A stretch of 8,236 nucleotides of DNA. Source: Solirubrobacteraceae bacterium. Lineage in GTDB: Bacteria; Actinomycetota; Thermoleophilia; Solirubrobacterales; Solirubrobacteraceae. Where the stretch lies: assembly GCA_025935735.1 (NCBI GenBank), contig JAICUS010000251.1, positions 1 to 8,236 of the forward strand, written 5' to 3'. Of the stretch, positions 6,649 through 8,236 are shown in pieces (the first letter of the stretch is position 1; the number at the start of each line of letters is the position of its first letter). The notes below the pieces were generated by a model. It worked only from the letters and a program-made list of their open reading frames with translations. It ran no database searches and was not told where the DNA came from. A program made the translations under genes and the position numbers.

Positions 6649-6734
6649 GCGCTCCCTCTCTTCCTCGTGCCGGACGCCAAAGTTGTCCGACAGGTTGCTG
6701 CATTGAACCAGTTACACGACCCTGGTGGCAAGCG
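6649..6734 (-). promoter_or_regulatory. Permease upstream region
   Basis: This 86-bp gap separates the second GntR gene from the permease start and should hold the permease promoter. It has a good ribosome site (AGGGAG before ATG 6648) and one operator-like site at 6681-6695. I see no convincing -35/-10 pair and no terminator for the GntR gene, so partial read-through from it is possible. Confidence 0.5.
6681..6695. promoter_or_regulatory. Candidate GntR operator, second copy (AGTTGTCCGACAGGT)
   Basis: The left half and core are identical over 12 bases to the perfect palindrome at 4366-4380; the right half differs at two positions, so the core TGTCCGACA is intact but the outer symmetry is weakened. 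It lies 33 bp upstream of the permease ATG. The match suggests the permease is co-regulated with the divergent gene pair. Confidence 0.5.
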
Positions 6735-7487
6735 TTACATGACGTGGACTGACGCTCCGACCAAAGTGGGCGCGGCGGGCGCGGCGCGGGCCCGCACGAC
6801 GACCCGCGCGCGGTCGGCCCGGAAGAGGTCGTGGGAGCGCTCGAACGGCTGTCCCGCGGCATCCCAGGCCGTGCGTTCGACGGCTAACAACGGCGCGCCG
6901 CGGCGCAGGCCCAGCAGCCGCGCCTCCTCCGCGCCGGCCGCCACCACCTCGATGCGCTCCTCCGCCTCGCCGGGCTCCAGGGCGTACTGCGTCTCCAGCA
7001 GCTCGTAGATCGAGCCGGCCAGCGAGCGGTCGAGCAGGTCCGGGAAGCGCTCGGCGGGGAAGCAGGCGCGCTCGAGCGAGATCGGCTCGCCGTCGGCCAG
7101 CCGGACGCGGACCACCTCGTGGACCAGGTCGGTGTGGAGCGCCCGGCGTGCGTCCTCGTCGGCCTCGGTGGTCGCCGTGCGCAGCACCCGCGCGTCCGAC
7201 TGGAAGCCCTGGCGGCGCAGGTAGGCGGGGAGGCCGGCGAGGCTCGTCAGGTCGCGCTCGACCTTGCGCTCGGCCACGAAGATGCCGCCGGCCCGGCCGC
7301 GGCTGCGGCGGATGACGCCGCCGCGCTCGAGGTCGGCCAGCGCGGCCCGGATGGTCGAGCGCGACACGCCGAGCCGCTCGGCCAGCTCGCGCTCGGCCCC
7401 CAGCCGCTCGCCGGGGCCGGGGAGGGCGGCGAGCAGCCGCTCGCGCGCGGCGAGCGCGGTGGGGCCGAGCGAGAGCGGCTCCGTCAC
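6735..7487 (-). CDS. GntR-family transcriptional regulator, HutC/UTRA type (permease/SDR side)
   Basis: A 250-residue regulator with an N-terminal winged helix-turn-helix at about residues 10-72: [20 protein letters not shown] (25-44), [18 protein letters not shown] (44-61) and a wing ending GGIFV (67-71). A linker common in this subgroup follows, with [17 protein letters not shown] (79-95), and then a UTRA effector domain to the C-terminus, including a [20 protein letters not shown] strand/loop region. The start is GTG 7487-7485, overlapping the SDR stop as GTGA; the stop is TAA immediately after an ATG codon at 6740. It is clearly a different protein from the other GntR in the window, sharing only the general fold. 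Being next to the permease makes it the leading candidate to bind the sites at 6681-6695 and 4366-4380, but either regulator could do so. Confidence 0.9.
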   Translation of the reverse strand: MTEPLSLGPTALAARERLLAALPGPGERLGAERELAERLGVSRSTIRAALADLERGGVIRRSRGRAGGIFVAERKVERDLTSLAGLPAYLRRQGFQSDARVLRTATTEADEDARRALHTDLVHEVVRVRLADGEPISLERACFPAERFPDLLDRSLAGSIYELLETQYALEPGEAEERIEVVAAGAEEARLLGLRRGAPLLAVERTAWDAAGQPFERSHDLFRADRARVVVRARAAPAAPTLVGASVHVM

Positions 7488-8236
7488 TGCGCCTCGAGCG
7501 CCATCAGCGACTCCGGGAGCACCTGCCCGCCGTCGACCACGATCGTCTGACCGGTGATGTAGCCGGCCTCGTCGGTGGCGAAGAACAGCGCGGCGAAGCC
7601 GATGTCCTGCACCGTGCCGAGCTTGCGCTGCGGGATCGAGGCCTCCATCTTCTGCCGGTACTCGGGGCCGAGCTCGTCCAGCCCCTCGGTGACCACGTTG
7701 CCGGGCAGGACGGCGTTGATGGTGATGCCTTTGGCGGCCAGCTCGATCGCCGCCGTGCGGATGAAGCCGAGCTGGGCGGCCTTCGTCGCGCCGTAGTGCG
7801 ACCAGCCGGGGAAGCCGGTGATCGGCCCGGTGATCGAGGATGTGACGATCACCCGGCCGTGCCCGCTGCGCTCCAGCGCGGGCAGGCAGGCCTTGACCGA
7901 GAGCATCGTGCCCTTGACGTTGGTGGCGAAGATCCCGTCGATGTCGGCCTCGGTCATGTCGGCGAGCTTGACGTCGGGGAAGATGCCGGCGTTCGCGCAC
8001 AGGACGTCGACGTCGCCGGCCTCCGCGCCCATCCGCTCGCAGTCCTCGGCCCTGGAGATGTCTGCTTGGACGTAGCGGGCGCCGAGCTCTTGCGCCGCGT
8101 GCCGGCCGGTCTCGGCGTCGCGCCCGGCCACGACGACGTTCGCGCCCGCCTGCGCGAACACGCCGGCGATGCCCTTGCCGATGCCCTTCGTGCCGCCGGT
8201 GACCAGCACGGTCCGGCCGGTGAGCGGGGTGAACAA
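7484..8236 (-). CDS. Short-chain dehydrogenase/reductase (classical SDR, FabG-like)
   Basis: A 250-residue NAD(P)-dependent oxidoreductase, full length or nearly so for a classical SDR. The cofactor motif TGGTKGIG is at 13-20; a basic R39 after the second strand (VVVAGRD) leans toward NADP(H). NAG is at 82-84, and the catalytic tetrad is complete: N106, S134, Y148 and K152 (YGATK). The C-terminal [13 protein letters not shown] (225-237) is typical. The frame begins with TTG at the last bases of the window (8236-8234), in a reasonable place for an SDR N-terminus, but the true start could lie just outside. Its stop overlaps the second GntR start, so the two are probably co-transcribed. It may oxidise a polyol or hydroxy acid connected with the permease substrate; the FabG-like label does not imply fatty-acid synthesis. 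Confidence 0.9.
   Translation of the reverse strand: MFTPLTGRTVLVTGGTKGIGKGIAGVFAQAGANVVVAGRDAETGRHAAQELGARYVQADISRAEDCERMGAEAGDVDVLCANAGIFPDVKLADMTEADIDGIFATNVKGTMLSVKACLPALERSGHGRVIVTSSITGPITGFPGWSHYGATKAAQLGFIRTAAIELAAKGITINAVLPGNVVTEGLDELGPEYRQKMEASIPQRKLGTVQDIGFAALFFATDEAGYITGQTIVVDGGQVLPESLMALEAQ

Overview
The window is very GC-rich and tightly packed with start codons that are often GTG, TTG or even CTG. This fits a high-GC actinobacterium, possibly the Thermoleophilia/Solirubrobacterales group, but that placement is inferred from composition and protein style only. All identifiable genes are metabolic: polyol/sugar catabolism, transport and local GntR regulation. No rRNA, tRNA, CRISPR array, phage gene or transposase was seen.

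Layout. (A) Positions 1-4326, minus strand, form a compact operon read right to left: a zinc-dependent polyol/alcohol dehydrogenase (3268-4326), a HutC-type GntR regulator (2540-3271, GTGA overlap), an FGGY sugar kinase related to xylulokinase (981-2543, CTGA overlap, apparent CTG start), and a GlpD-like FAD dehydrogenase (to 1003) that is cut by an in-frame TAG at 17-19. A 67-bp REP-pair-like inverted repeat (967-1033) sits on the kinase/GlpD junction. It supplies the kinase C-terminus and stop and the apparent GlpD N-terminus. (B) A 68-bp divergent control region (4327-4394) carries two palindromes and separates operon A from a plus-strand TIM-barrel protein of unassigned function (4395-5075). 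(C) A strong hairpin (5080-5107) lies between that gene and a convergent minus-strand APC-family permease (5116-6648). (D) Upstream of the permease, on the minus strand, are a second HutC-type GntR regulator (6735-7487) and an SDR dehydrogenase (7484-8236, reaching the window edge), again joined by a GTGA overlap.

How the parts may work together. The permease promoter and the divergent promoter share a 12-nt block, AGTTGTCCGACA, built around a GntR-like palindrome. This suggests that one regulator controls transport, the TIM-barrel gene and the dehydrogenase/kinase operon together. A polyol dehydrogenase or SDR to make a ketose, an FGGY kinase to phosphorylate it, a phosphate-binding TIM barrel to isomerise or cleave it, and a GlpD-like FAD enzyme resemble the logic of known erythritol/threitol pathways, but the exact set is not one I recognise. 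The substrate cannot be read from the sequence. The most unusual points are the decayed GlpD gene, the repeat pair fused into two coding ends, the CTG start and the shared operators.
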